DNA of 19,377 nt from CAMBDR01 sp046597185 (lineage in GTDB: Bacteria; Pseudomonadota; Gammaproteobacteria; Burkholderiales; Burkholderiaceae_D): positions 1-19,377 of the forward strand of contig JBKJLF010000098.1 of NCBI GenBank assembly GCA_046597185.1, given 5' to 3'. Every line of letters begins with the position of its first letter. The stretch's first letter is position 1. The position numbers and the translations under genes are program-made. This document shows, piece by piece, positions 1-8,413 of this stretch. The notes below the pieces were generated by a model. That model did not search any database, was not told the origin of the DNA, and was given only the letters and a program-made list of their open reading frames with translations.

Positions 1-362
1 ATATTGCGCAGGCGGCGCGGTGCCAGGGTAATGTTGTCCATCACGGTGAGATGCGGGAACAGGTTAAAGCTTTGAAACACCATCCCCACTTCACGCCGCA
101 CGGCATCAATGTTTTTCAGGTTGCTGTTGAGTTCGATCCCGTCGATCACGATGGTGCCGCTATCGTGGGTTTCGAGGCGATTCAACATGCGCAAAAAGGT
201 GGACTTACCGGAACCGGAGGCCCCGATAATGGCCACCACTTCACCCTGGAAAAATTGGGTGGACACATCCTGGATGACGTGAAACTTGCCAAAGTGCTTG
301 TTGATATTCGAAACCGAAATAAACGGTTTGCGCACGACGGTATTTTCCGCAAAATTACTCAT
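1..362 (-). CDS. Polar amino acid ABC transporter ATP-binding protein (partial, N-terminal 120 residues)
   Basis: This is the ATPase of a polar amino acid importer of the GlnQ/HisP/ArtP type; it hydrolyses ATP at the inner face of the membrane to drive uptake. The ATG at 362 overlaps the permease stop codon as ATGA. The readable part has a Walker A motif GASGSGKST at about residues 49-57, with Ala where Pro is usual, and the Q-loop region MVFQSFNLFPH at about 96-106. The signature motif, Walker B and the rest are beyond the left edge of the window. It is the last of three co-directional transporter genes downstream of the arginine succinyltransferase genes, so arginine or ornithine is a reasonable substrate guess, but the sequence does not prove it. 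Confidence 0.9.
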   Translation of the reverse strand, partial: MSNFAENTVVRKPFISVSNINKHFGKFHVIQDVSTQFFQGEVVAIIGASGSGKSTFLRMLNRLETHDSGTIVIDGIELNSNLKNIDAVRREVGMVFQSFNLFPHLTVMDNITLAPRRLRN

Positions 363-1135
363 GAGTGGCGCTCCACATCTAACTGGCGTTCAATTGCATC
401 AGAAATTTGCGTCATGATGGAAGTCAGGATCAAATATACCAAAGCAATGGTAATGAAGACCGGAATCGGTTCAAATGATTCGGCCCGAACCCGGTTGGCG
501 ATATTGGATAATTCCACCACACCAATCACATACGCCAGGCTGGAATCTTTCAGCAGGGCCACCACATTATTCACCAAGGGTGGCAAAGCAATGCGAAAGG
601 CCTGAGGAAACACCACGTCAAAAAATGTTTGCAGGGGGCTTAAACCAAGCGAACGTGCTGCTTCGGTTTGACCTTTATGCACCGCCAAAATACCAGCACG
701 GATGGCTTCGGCATTGTACGCACCCACATTTAAAGCCAGCGCAATGACGGCGGCATTAAACTCGGATAACTGAAAACTGGCCGGCAGCGCATAGTAGGCA
801 AACATCACTTGTACCAACAACGGCGTGCCACGCAAGACCCAGATATAAAAGTCGGCAAACCAACGCAACGGCGGCAGCTTTGACAACTTGGCCAGCGCGA
901 TTAAAATACCGATCACAATACCCAGCGGGCCAGAAGCCAGCGTCAACCATACCGTTACCTTGGCCCCTGCCGCAAATTGCGCAGCGGCAGGCCCGATTGG
1001 GCTGGGCATCAGGCTCAGGATGCTCGATAAACTGAGCAGAAAGACCACCATCAGCACCATCGCCAGCGCAATCGTTACCGCACTTTTTCGCTGACGTGAC
1101 CACGTTGGCGGATACAAGGAATTGAGAGAATTCAA
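359..1135 (-). CDS. Polar amino acid ABC transporter permease (HisM/GlnP family)
   Basis: This is an inner-membrane permease of a polar amino acid ABC importer. The protein has several hydrophobic segments and the conserved EAA loop that contacts the ATPase (EAARSLGLSPLQTFF in the C-terminal half). I chose the TTG at 1135 because a strong AGGAGG lies five bases upstream, giving 258 aa. The reading frame continues to another TTG at 1174 (271 aa), which has no clear ribosome binding site. The gene sits between the binding-protein gene and the ATPase gene and overlaps the latter by four bases, so the three are probably one operon. Only one permease gene is present, which suggests a homodimeric channel, as in several three-component amino acid importers. 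Confidence 0.9.
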   Translation of the reverse strand: MNSLNSLYPPTWSRQRKSAVTIALAMVLMVVFLLSLSSILSLMPSPIGPAAAQFAAGAKVTVWLTLASGPLGIVIGILIALAKLSKLPPLRWFADFYIWVLRGTPLLVQVMFAYYALPASFQLSEFNAAVIALALNVGAYNAEAIRAGILAVHKGQTEAARSLGLSPLQTFFDVVFPQAFRIALPPLVNNVVALLKDSSLAYVIGVVELSNIANRVRAESFEPIPVFITIALVYLILTSIMTQISDAIERQLDVERHS

Positions 1136-1183
1136 ACCGACCTCCTGATTGGCTTGGGGAAATACGTCGATCAATACGCCGGG

Positions 1184-1957
1184 TTATTTGCAGCGAATAT
1201 CTTCCTTGAAGTATTTCTCGGAGATGGCCTTAAATGTGCCATCGGCCAATACCTCGCCCAGGGCTTTGTTGTAAGCAGTCGCCAGCGAGCTATTGCCTTT
1301 TTTTACTGCTGCAGCGATTTTTTCAACAAACACCAGTTCACCGATTTTTAAACCACCGCTGGCATTGGCATCAATTGCCGCCTTGGCGACAAATTTATCG
1401 GTCACCCACACATCAACCCGGCCATTTTGCAAGGCTGCACGGGCATCGGTATCTTGCGGCAAGTTGCGCACTTCCTTAATGCCAGGGATTTTTTTGATAT
1501 TTTCAAAATAGGTGGTGCCCGTTTGCACGGCCACGGTTTTACCCGTCAAACTATCGACAGTACGGATGGCATTGTCTTTGGACACAATCACGCCGCCGCT
1601 ACAATAGTGTGGCTGGGCAAAGGTCACGGCCTTGCTGCGCTCTTCGGTGACACCAAAGGACGCAATCACCAAATCCCAACGGTCTTGCCGCAAACCGGTG
1701 AGCAAGGCGTCAAAACCGAGCGCCTTCCATTCCACTTTGACGCCCATTTTGGCGGCAACTGCGTTGCCCACTTCAATTTCAAACCCGGTCAGTGTGGAAC
1801 CCTGAAAATAATTAAACGGGGGATAAGCCCCTTCCGAGGCGATGATAATCTTGCCATCGGCTTTGATTTCATCCCAAGTGCGCGCGGCCACATTCATACT
1901 TGCCACGCTTAAACCCAGCACACCCAACAACCCTGCCAACAATTTAGAACCCTGCAT
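1184..1957 (-). CDS. Amino acid ABC transporter periplasmic substrate-binding protein (SBP family 3)
   Basis: This 257-residue protein is a periplasmic solute-binding protein of family 3, like HisJ, ArgT and GlnH. It starts with a signal peptide of about 25 residues that ends near NVAA/RTW. The mature part opens with a pattern typical of the family (IIIASEGAYPPFNYF), followed by TGFEIEVGNAVAAKMG and WDLVIASFGVTEERS, which form the ligand-binding core. A strong AGGAGG lies upstream of the ATG. It is the first gene of the transporter operon. The position behind the arginine catabolic genes suggests arginine, ornithine or another basic amino acid as ligand; binding-site residues were not assigned. 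Confidence 0.92.
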   Translation of the reverse strand: MQGSKLLAGLLGVLGLSVASMNVAARTWDEIKADGKIIIASEGAYPPFNYFQGSTLTGFEIEVGNAVAAKMGVKVEWKALGFDALLTGLRQDRWDLVIASFGVTEERSKAVTFAQPHYCSGGVIVSKDNAIRTVDSLTGKTVAVQTGTTYFENIKKIPGIKEVRNLPQDTDARAALQNGRVDVWVTDKFVAKAAIDANASGGLKIGELVFVEKIAAAVKKGNSSLATAYNKALGEVLADGTFKAISEKYFKEDIRCK

Positions 1958-2252
1958 ACTGCCTCCTGGTGAGAATGGTCAATGAAACCTTGGCCGCTTT
2001 ATTTTTTACGAATAGTTTAAAAATTTATAAAAATATTTTACCCATCGCTGTCGTTCAGGATGTTGCTGACGACGGCTTGCCAAGGCTTGGAACTGCGTTG
2101 TTAACAGTGCAGCATCTGCGCCGCAACTGCAACTTGAATCTGATAAAACTGTGTTTTTATTGCTTCCTGCCGGGTTCGGATGTGTCATATTTACAGCAAA
2201 ATCCGGCAAGGCGCTTATTTGCCCTCAAGCATGATCGATCAATCGAAAATCA
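1958..2252. promoter_or_regulatory. Intergenic region, likely promoter of the ABC transporter operon
   Basis: No credible gene lies in these roughly 295 bases between the end of astD and the start of the binding-protein gene. A very AT-rich block at about 2000-2042, just upstream of the binding-protein gene, contains TATAAA- and TAAAAT-like hexamers on the minus strand, as expected of a promoter. I could not settle on one -35/-10 pair. A short perfect inverted repeat, CCAAGGCTTGG, lies near 2078-2092. No strong terminator was seen, so read-through from astD is possible. Confidence 0.3.
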
Positions 2253-3749
2253 TTAGAAAACCATGCCGGGTGATAATTTGGCTGGCATTTCCAACACCGC
2301 ATTTTCAATCGATGCCACCGGATAAGCGCAATAGTCAGCCGCATAATAGGCGCTGGGGCGGTGATTGCCCGATTGCCCCACCCCGCCAAAGGGTGCGCTG
2401 CTGGCCGCACCCGTGGTCGGGCGATTCCAGTTGACCACGCCGGCGCGCGCTTCGATCAGGAAACGCTGCCACAGTGCGGCATCGTCTGAAATCAAGGCCG
2501 CAGCCAAACCGAAGGATGTGTTATTAGCAACCTTCATAGCCTCGGTAAAATCGGCCACGCGGTAAATTTGCAGCAAGGGGCCAAACCATTCTTCATCCGC
2601 AATGCCAACCGCTTTGGTGACATCCACAATCCCGGCTGACACAAAGCCGGTATTGGGATCAAGGTGGCGCATTTCCAGCAAGGACGTACCGCCCTTGGCG
2701 ATCAAATCGTGGTAGGCTTTGAGCAAACTTGCCGCCACTTTGCTTGATACCACCGGCCCCATGAACGGTGCCGGTTCGGCGTCGGATTTACCGATCGCCA
2801 ATTTACCCGCCACTTCCACCAGCCGCTTGACGAAGGCATCGCCCGCCGCATTGTCTTGCACAATCATACGGCGCGAGCAAGTGCAACGCTGGCCGCCACT
2901 GACAAAGGCCGAGAAAATGGCGTGATGCACAGCCGCATCCAAATTGGCCGCATCCCACACCACCAGCGGATTATTGCCGCCCATTTCCAGCGCCAGCATT
3001 TTGCCCGGATGCCCGGCAAACTGCTTGTGTAAGCTCACCCCGGTTTGACAGCTTCCGGTAAATAACAAGCCATCCAGTTCCTGGTTATTGGCCAGTGCCA
3101 CACCGGTATCGCGCGCGCCATTGATCAAGTTCACCACCCCCGCAGGCGCACCCGCCAACTGCCACAGTTGCACGGTTTTAAGCGCAGTTTGCGGTGCGTA
3201 TTCGCTCGGTTTAAACACGATAGTATTGCCGGCGATGAGCGCGGGCACGATGTGGCCGTTGGGCAGATGACCGGGGAAATTATATGGGCCAAACACCGCA
3301 AACACGCCATGCGGGCGATGGCGCAACACGGCGTCACCATCGGCAATTTTGGATTGGCTGACACCTGTGCGGGCATTGTAGGACTGCACCGAAATATCAA
3401 TTTTATTGGCCATAGTAGCCACTTCGGTGCGCGCTTCCCACAGCGGTTTGCCCACTTCCAATGAAATCAATTGCGCCAGCGCTTCGGTATGCTCTTTTAA
3501 CAAATCGCGAAAGCGTTGGCAAATCGCGATACGCTCATCCAGCGGCGTGGTGGCCCAGCCGTAAAATGCGCCACGCGCAGCCTGACAAGCCTGGGCCACG
3601 TCCGCTTCGGTGGCGGCATGACCCTGCCAACTGGTTTGTCCATCGGCCGGATTGACGGCGTGCAAAGCGGGGCCGCTGCCCGCCAGCCATTGACCGTTGA
3701 TGAAATGGCTAACGCCTGCCGCAAGGGTGGTAGTTTGATGATCAGACAT
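2253..3749 (-). CDS. astD: N-succinylglutamate 5-semialdehyde dehydrogenase
   Basis: This 498-residue NAD-dependent aldehyde dehydrogenase is expected to oxidise N-succinylglutamate semialdehyde to N-succinylglutamate, the fourth step of the arginine succinyltransferase (AST) pathway, in the cytoplasm. The family motifs are present: the PYNFPGHLPNGH segment near 155-166, the general-base Glu in LEMGGNNP (about Glu255) and the catalytic Cys in SGGQRCTCSRR (about Cys289). Its length matches known AstD/AruD proteins. Its start overlaps the stop of aruG by eight bases, which points to translational coupling. Its place after aruC, aruF and aruG matches the Pseudomonas aru order. General aldehyde dehydrogenases look similar, but motif and context together make the assignment firm. 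Confidence 0.93.
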   Translation of the reverse strand: MSDHQTTTLAAGVSHFINGQWLAGSGPALHAVNPADGQTSWQGHAATEADVAQACQAARGAFYGWATTPLDERIAICQRFRDLLKEHTEALAQLISLEVGKPLWEARTEVATMANKIDISVQSYNARTGVSQSKIADGDAVLRHRPHGVFAVFGPYNFPGHLPNGHIVPALIAGNTIVFKPSEYAPQTALKTVQLWQLAGAPAGVVNLINGARDTGVALANNQELDGLLFTGSCQTGVSLHKQFAGHPGKMLALEMGGNNPLVVWDAANLDAAVHHAIFSAFVSGGQRCTCSRRMIVQDNAAGDAFVKRLVEVAGKLAIGKSDAEPAPFMGPVVSSKVAASLLKAYHDLIAKGGTSLLEMRHLDPNTGFVSAGIVDVTKAVGIADEEWFGPLLQIYRVADFTEAMKVANNTSFGLAAALISDDAALWQRFLIEARAGVVNWNRPTTGAASSAPFGGVGQSGNHRPSAYYAADYCAYPVASIENAVLEMPAKLSPGMVF

Positions 3750-4824
3750 GACTTGGTTTCCTTGGATTCAGAGAGAGAGTGCGAACCGGATCGCCAGAAG
3801 TACAAGCCAACAAGCGTTGATCTTGCACCGGCAGCGCAATTTTGCCGTGTACGGGTTGGGTCTCGGACACGATGACGCGGAAATTTTGTAAATCGGTATT
3901 AGCGATGAGATAAGGCTCTGGCTTGGCTGGATTGGGCTTGACAAGATCGCTGGCATGAAGGCCCACATTGCCCCCCCCTGCGGCATGCGGATCGAGTATC
4001 GTCAACTCGCTCTCACGCAAACAACGCAACTCGCGCAGGCGCGCCTGCAACACCGGGCCAGCATCAAAAATATCGACATAGCCTTCGTAGTACAAGCCTT
4101 CTTGCTCCAACATGCGGCGCGCCGGCACGGTACTGGTATGTACCTGGCCGACCACATCTTGCGCCGCCTGTGGCAAATACGCCACGTACAGCGGTTGCCG
4201 TGGCATCAGCTCGGCGATGAAGGACTTTTTACCGATGCTGGTGAGTTCATCGACATAATTAAAATCCAATTTGAAAAAGTGCCGCCCCAGCCCTTCGTAA
4301 AAAGGCGAGGTACCATCAGGCAATAGAAAGCCGCGCATTTCGGCGATGACTTTTTCATTGAATAAATGCGGGAATTGCGCCAAAAACATCAGGCGGCTTT
4401 TGGACAGGAGTTTGCCGTTAAAACCGCTGCGGTATTCCGGATTCAAATACAGCGAACACAACTCACTGCTGCCAGTCAAATCATTGGATAAATACAGCGT
4501 TTCCATGCGCGTGAACACATTCAGCTCGCGGCTGGAATGCACCTGGGTGCCGAGTCGATAATTATAAAACGGCTCATCCAAACCCACCGCCGCCTTAATC
4601 GCACACACCCCCGCCACCCGGCCATTGCTGCTGTCTTCCATGACGAATAAATAATCGCGCTGATGGGGTGGAATTTTCTCGGAAAATGAGGCGCACGCCA
4701 CCTCAATGCGCGCAGCCAGACGTTCACGATCCGGCTTTAAGGTGGTCATCCCGGCACCGACTTTGCTGGCCATATCGAGCAAAGCGTCGAGGTCGGTTTC
4801 TTTAATGGCACGAACAACTAACAT
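3742..4824 (-). CDS. aruG: Arginine/ornithine N-succinyltransferase, AruG-type (beta) subunit
   Basis: AstA-family proteins transfer succinyl from succinyl-CoA to the alpha-amino group of arginine (and ornithine), the first step of the AST pathway. Family features include the VVRAIKETDLDALL opening, LTGSSELCSLYLNPEYRSG near the middle and FDAGPVLQARL near residue 250. Directly upstream is a paralogous gene, as in Pseudomonas, where AruF and AruG form one enzyme. I prefer the ATG at 4824 (360 aa), which has a GGGTGA-like site upstream and gives the usual start MLVVR; the alternative ATG at 4836 nearly touches the aruF stop codon. The end overlaps astD. Confidence 0.92.
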   Translation of the reverse strand: MLVVRAIKETDLDALLDMASKVGAGMTTLKPDRERLAARIEVACASFSEKIPPHQRDYLFVMEDSSNGRVAGVCAIKAAVGLDEPFYNYRLGTQVHSSRELNVFTRMETLYLSNDLTGSSELCSLYLNPEYRSGFNGKLLSKSRLMFLAQFPHLFNEKVIAEMRGFLLPDGTSPFYEGLGRHFFKLDFNYVDELTSIGKKSFIAELMPRQPLYVAYLPQAAQDVVGQVHTSTVPARRMLEQEGLYYEGYVDIFDAGPVLQARLRELRCLRESELTILDPHAAGGGNVGLHASDLVKPNPAKPEPYLIANTDLQNFRVIVSETQPVHGKIALPVQDQRLLACTSGDPVRTLSLNPRKPSHV

Positions 4825-4837
4825 AGATTCACCCATC

Positions 4838-5905
4838 TCAAATAGTCACGCAAAATAGCGCATCACCCGCCGCCACACCCAATTTTTGCGCCACTTCATT
4901 GCTGATGCGCACGCTGTGTTCGGTCAGGCTGCAGGGCGCATGCACGGCGCGGAACTGGCGTTGCGAGCGGTTGCCCAGCATCATGCTGGGGGCTTGCTGG
5001 TGCGGCTGACCAATTTCTACCACGCGCAAGCTGGCCTCTTGCAGGGTACGCAAGGAGTCTTTATGGGCCAACAAAATCGGCCCACCATCAAAAATATCGA
5101 CATATTCATCCGCTTCAAAGCCTTCATTGGCCAATAATTCATAGGCCAAGGCGCTATCGGGGTGAATTTGCCCCATTGCCGCCTGGGCGTCGCCCGGCAA
5201 CAATGGCACATAAACCGGGTAAGGCGGCATCAGTTCGACGATCAAGGTGCGATTACGCGCGCCTTCGATGATGCGTTCGGCATCCAAAAAATCCATCTGG
5301 AAGAATTTACGCCCCAGCGCATTCCAGAACGGGGATTCGTCCTGGGCATCGGTCATGCCCGCCAAGGGCACGAAGAAGCGATCACTAAAGCGCTGCGGTG
5401 CGCAAGCGGCAAACAGCAGGCGCGCGCGTGACAACAGGGCGGCATCATACTGACTGCTTTTTTCACTTGCGCCATGTTCGGCGCACAGATAAAAACCCGC
5501 CAATTGCGAATAGGCGGTCAATTCGGAACATAAGGTGAGCGCATGCACGCTATGGCTAATGTTCAAATCACGCGAAACATGTTGCACCACGTCATTACGG
5601 AAGGCAAAATAGGTGCCGTTGGTGCCGGCGGTGGCAAAAATCGAGGCGGTGCCGATAATGCCGGGATTGCCCCCCGCTTCTGATTCCGATTCCGATTCCG
5701 ATTTTGATTCCGACTCCAACACAAACACATACGACTCTTCGCCATGCATATCGATGGTCGCAGCAAATGACGCGATGGAGCGCTCCACCGCCTGCTCCAG
5801 CTTGTCGCGCGTACGCGGCAAGGTGTGCACGCCTTGCGCGGCCTTCGCCACCAAAGCCTCCAAAGCTGGAATATCACTCAGCTCTACCGGACGAACTACC
5901 ACCAT
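4838..5905 (-). CDS. aruF: Arginine/ornithine N-succinyltransferase, AruF-type (alpha) subunit, with Ser-Glu repeat insertion
   Basis: This 355-residue protein is a paralogue of its neighbour and of the AstA family: start MVVVRPVELSDIPALEAL, central LTLCSELTAYSQLAGFYL, and FDGGPILLAHKDSLRTLQ in the C-terminal third. With AruG it should form the succinyltransferase that commits arginine to the AST pathway. A GGGGAG site precedes the ATG. An unusual run of alternating Ser and Glu (with one Lys) lies at about residues 64-76, between two predicted strands of the N-terminal half and just after the EESYVFVLE strand. It is encoded by a hexanucleotide repeat and looks like a loop expansion rather than a conserved part of the enzyme. 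Confidence 0.92.
   Translation of the reverse strand: MVVVRPVELSDIPALEALVAKAAQGVHTLPRTRDKLEQAVERSIASFAATIDMHGEESYVFVLESESKSESESESEAGGNPGIIGTASIFATAGTNGTYFAFRNDVVQHVSRDLNISHSVHALTLCSELTAYSQLAGFYLCAEHGASEKSSQYDAALLSRARLLFAACAPQRFSDRFFVPLAGMTDAQDESPFWNALGRKFFQMDFLDAERIIEGARNRTLIVELMPPYPVYVPLLPGDAQAAMGQIHPDSALAYELLANEGFEADEYVDIFDGGPILLAHKDSLRTLQEASLRVVEIGQPHQQAPSMMLGNRSQRQFRAVHAPCSLTEHSVRISNEVAQKLGVAAGDALFCVTI
5682..5717 (+). repeat. Hexanucleotide tandem repeat (GATTCC, 6 units, two imperfect) inside aruF
   Basis: Six adjacent six-base units read GATTCC, GATTCC, GATTCC, GATTTT, GATTCC, GACTCC on the plus strand. On the coding (minus) strand they give alternating Ser and Glu codons, with one Lys from the variant unit. 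Since the unit is two codons long, gain or loss of units would keep the frame. Confidence 0.9.
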
Positions 5906-6076
5906 AATCTGCTCCCCAAATCACGACGCCTGGCCGCGCACAAAACGTAGCGCACCCCGAAATAGTAGATCGGATAAATAAAGTTGTCTGTAAAACCCAC
6001 GCCACCACGGCAGCGGGTCAGTGGATCAGTGAATCAGCGCGTCATTTCACCATGCCGCGCTGGCGCTGGTCCGGGC

Positions 6077-7321
6077 TTATTTACTGGCAGCGGCCAGGTA
6101 AGCGTCAATACCGGCGCGCATTAACTGCTCACCTTCTGCGATTTGCTCGTCGCTGATGATTAATGCCGGGGCCAAACGCACCACATCCGGGCCGGCCACC
6201 AACAACATCAAACCCAGGGCTTCGCAAGCGCGGGTAATGTCTTTCGACTTACCGGCATGGGCTGGCTGCAGTGCCATCCCCAATAACAAACCTTGGCCAC
6301 GCACCACGGCAAACACTTCAGGGTAATCGCGCGCCACGCCTTCCAACATGGCAATGACTTTACCGGAAGCTTCGCGCACCCGTTCCATAAAGCCGGGCTG
6401 GCTTATGACGTTGATGACATTCAGGGCCACGGTAGCGGCCATCGGGTTGCCGCCGTAAGTGGTGCCATGGGTGCCGACCACGAAAACCGACGCAAATTCA
6501 TTGGTGGTGAGCATGGCACCAATCGGGTAGCCATTGCCCAGCGCCTTGGCGGTAGTCAAAATATCGGGTATGACGCCATAACCCATGTAGGCATACAAAT
6601 TACCGGTACGGCCAACCCCGGTTTGCACTTCATCAAAAATCAGGGCGGCACCAAATTGGGTACACAAATCACGCAAGGCTTGCAGGTATTCCTGGGTGGC
6701 GGGCACCACGCCGCCCTCCCCTTGCACTGGTTCCACCATCACCGCGCAGACATCATCGCCCATTGCTGCCTTGGCCGCTTCGATATCGTTAAAGGGAACA
6801 TGGGTCAGGTACGGTGGCACCGGGCCAAAGCCTTCGGTGTACTTGGGCTGCCCGCCGACCGAGACGGTGAACAAAGTACGGCCATGGAAAGAATTTTTGC
6901 AAGAGATGATGCGGGTTTTCTTGTCGCCATGCTTTTTGCTGGCGTACTTGCGCGCCAGTTTCAGCGCCGCTTCATTGGCTTCTGCGCCGGAATTGCTGAA
7001 AAACACTTTGTCGGCAAAGGTGGCCTGTGTCAGCGCCAAACCCAAACGCAACACTGGCTCATTGGTATAGGCATTACTCAAATGCCAAAGTTTTTCTGAT
7101 TGATCTTTTAATGCCTGTACCAGCACCGGGTGGCAATGGCCGAGGCTGCTGACGGCAATACCAGCGGTAAAATCGAGATAGCGCTTACCGCTTTGATCCC
7201 ATAATTCCAGGCCCAGGCCACGTACTGGCACCATCGCCGCCGGTGCGTAAGTTGGCACGAACACGTCATCAAAGGTTTGTCTGGTAACTGGAACGGTTGT
7301 TGCTGAGCTGGCAAGTGTCAT
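6077..7321 (-). CDS. astC: Succinylornithine/acetylornithine aminotransferase
   Basis: This class III, pyridoxal-phosphate-dependent aminotransferase (414 aa) should convert succinylornithine to succinylglutamate semialdehyde in the AST pathway; close relatives (ArgD) serve arginine synthesis. Hallmarks are FTAGIAVSSLGHCHP near the start, SNSGAEANEAA, the cofactor-contacting Asp in LIFDEVQTGVGRTG (about 230) and the PLP lysine in LTTAKALGNGYPIGA (about 259). I chose the ATG at 7321 because GGAG lies nine bases upstream; in-frame ATGs exist at 7327 and 7366. It is the first aru gene, and an ArgR-like operator and a -10 box precede it. About 170 bases separate it from aruF, with no gene in between. 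Confidence 0.92.
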   Translation of the reverse strand: MTLASSATTVPVTRQTFDDVFVPTYAPAAMVPVRGLGLELWDQSGKRYLDFTAGIAVSSLGHCHPVLVQALKDQSEKLWHLSNAYTNEPVLRLGLALTQATFADKVFFSNSGAEANEAALKLARKYASKKHGDKKTRIISCKNSFHGRTLFTVSVGGQPKYTEGFGPVPPYLTHVPFNDIEAAKAAMGDDVCAVMVEPVQGEGGVVPATQEYLQALRDLCTQFGAALIFDEVQTGVGRTGNLYAYMGYGVIPDILTTAKALGNGYPIGAMLTTNEFASVFVVGTHGTTYGGNPMAATVALNVINVISQPGFMERVREASGKVIAMLEGVARDYPEVFAVVRGQGLLLGMALQPAHAGKSKDITRACEALGLMLLVAGPDVVRLAPALIISDEQIAEGEQLMRAGIDAYLAAASK

Positions 7322-7368
7322 GATCATATTCTCCGGGGGGCTGGTTGCATCAAATGATGATAGCATTG

Positions 7369-7411
7369 ATTATAGAAAGCTTGCCGCAAAAAATCTTTTA
7401 AAAAAGCGACA
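7369..7411 (-). promoter_or_regulatory. astC promoter with ArgR-type operator half-site
   Basis: On the minus strand, 7411-7406 reads TGTCGC, followed by eight bases and then AA. This fits the half-site consensus TGTCGC-N8-AA-N5 known for Pseudomonas ArgR. A weaker second half-site (TGCGGC) follows in direct orientation. Immediately downstream is a perfect TATAAT (7374-7369), about 50 bases from the astC start. The hexamer 17 bases upstream of it (AAGATT) is a poor -35, as expected at an activator-dependent promoter. The ArgR-like gene lies next door. Confidence 0.65.
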
Positions 7412-7418
7412 CGCTCTT

Positions 7419-8396
7419 TCACTTTTCTGCACCAGCACCTGCGGCCGCAGCCGCTTGCAAACGGCGCTGACGCTCTTCACGCGGGGTAATGCCAAACAAC
7501 ATGCCAAAGGCGGTGGAAAAATGTGAACCGGACGAAAAACCACACATCAAGCCGATTTGCACAATCGAGTGGTGTGATTCCAACAGCAATTGGCGCGAAC
7601 GCTGCAGGCGCAATTCCAGATAATAGCGCGAGGGCATATTATTCAGATGTTGTTTAAACAACCGTTCCAATTGGCGGCGCGACAGGCCGACCAACTGAGC
7701 AATATCATCTGTGCCAAGTGGTTCTTCGATATTAGCTTGCATTAATTGCACCGCTTCCGACAGTTTGGGTTGCAGGCTATGGCTTTGCAATGCCACATGC
7801 TGTTGCTCGCTACCGCTACGCACCCGATCCACGCACAGGGTTTCTTTGATTTGGCCTTGCAAGGCGGGGCCGAACAACACTTCAATCAGGCTCAGAGCAA
7901 AATCCAGGCTGGCGGCAGCACCGATGCAGCTCAAGCGGTTTTGTTCCAGTTGGTACAGCTTGAGGGTGGCTTGCTCGTTGTGGGAATCGAGTTCGGCATG
8001 CAAAGCCCAGGGCAGCGCCACGGGCACCCCCGTCAGCGCGTTGGCGCGCAACAGCCACCACACGCCTGCGCCCACACCACCCCACACGGGTACACGCAGG
8101 CAAGCTTTGAGGAAGGCATCCAGCGCGGGAGGTGTGCTGGCGGCCGTATCGGCCACACTATCAGCCACCAACAAGGCAATATCCCAGGATTGACTTACAT
8201 CCGGGCCAGGCAATTGATCCAGTGGCAGCAGATCGAGGTGGCAACGCGCAGGCCCCAGCAGCGCAGCGGCCAGGCGCAGCGGTTGCACCAATGCGGACCA
8301 GCTTAAATCATCCGCCGCACCTGCGCGCACCAGCAGCAAGCGTAGCGGGGCGTGGTGGGCAAAATCGGCAAGGTGGGCAAGCTTGGAGAGTGGCAT
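7419..8396 (-). CDS. argR: AraC-family transcriptional regulator, ArgR-like
   Basis: This 325-residue protein has the layout of Pseudomonas ArgR: an N-terminal region resembling the GATase1/DJ-1-like domain of AraC regulators and a C-terminal pair of helix-turn-helix motifs. The C-terminal part includes EEPLGTDDIAQLVGLSRRQL and a last stretch with IVQIGLMCGFSSGSHFS and FGITPREERQRR, all typical of AraC/XylS proteins. I chose the ATG at 8396 (MPLSKLAHL) because the longer frame to 8555 overlaps the exporter gene. It lies upstream of astC in the same direction, next to a matching operator, so it probably activates the aru genes in response to arginine. The effector is inferred, not seen. Confidence 0.85.
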   Translation of the reverse strand: MPLSKLAHLADFAHHAPLRLLLVRAGAADDLSWSALVQPLRLAAALLGPARCHLDLLPLDQLPGPDVSQSWDIALLVADSVADTAASTPPALDAFLKACLRVPVWGGVGAGVWWLLRANALTGVPVALPWALHAELDSHNEQATLKLYQLEQNRLSCIGAAASLDFALSLIEVLFGPALQGQIKETLCVDRVRSGSEQQHVALQSHSLQPKLSEAVQLMQANIEEPLGTDDIAQLVGLSRRQLERLFKQHLNNMPSRYYLELRLQRSRQLLLESHHSIVQIGLMCGFSSGSHFSTAFGMLFGITPREERQRRLQAAAAAGAGAEK

Positions 8397-8413
8397 CGCA
8401 ATCAATCCTGCAA

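Noticed and set aside
5906..6076. Possible terminator or gene between astC and aruF
   Set aside because: There is only a weak AGCGCG/CGCGCT pairing with a long loop and no T-run; no open frame with a start signal.
6293..7099. 268-residue plus-strand frame
   Set aside because: It is the antisense shadow of astC, whose motifs are clear on the minus strand.
7746..8306. Plus-strand frame opposite the AraC-family regulator
   Set aside because: It is a shadow of the regulator gene with no start signal or recognisable motif.
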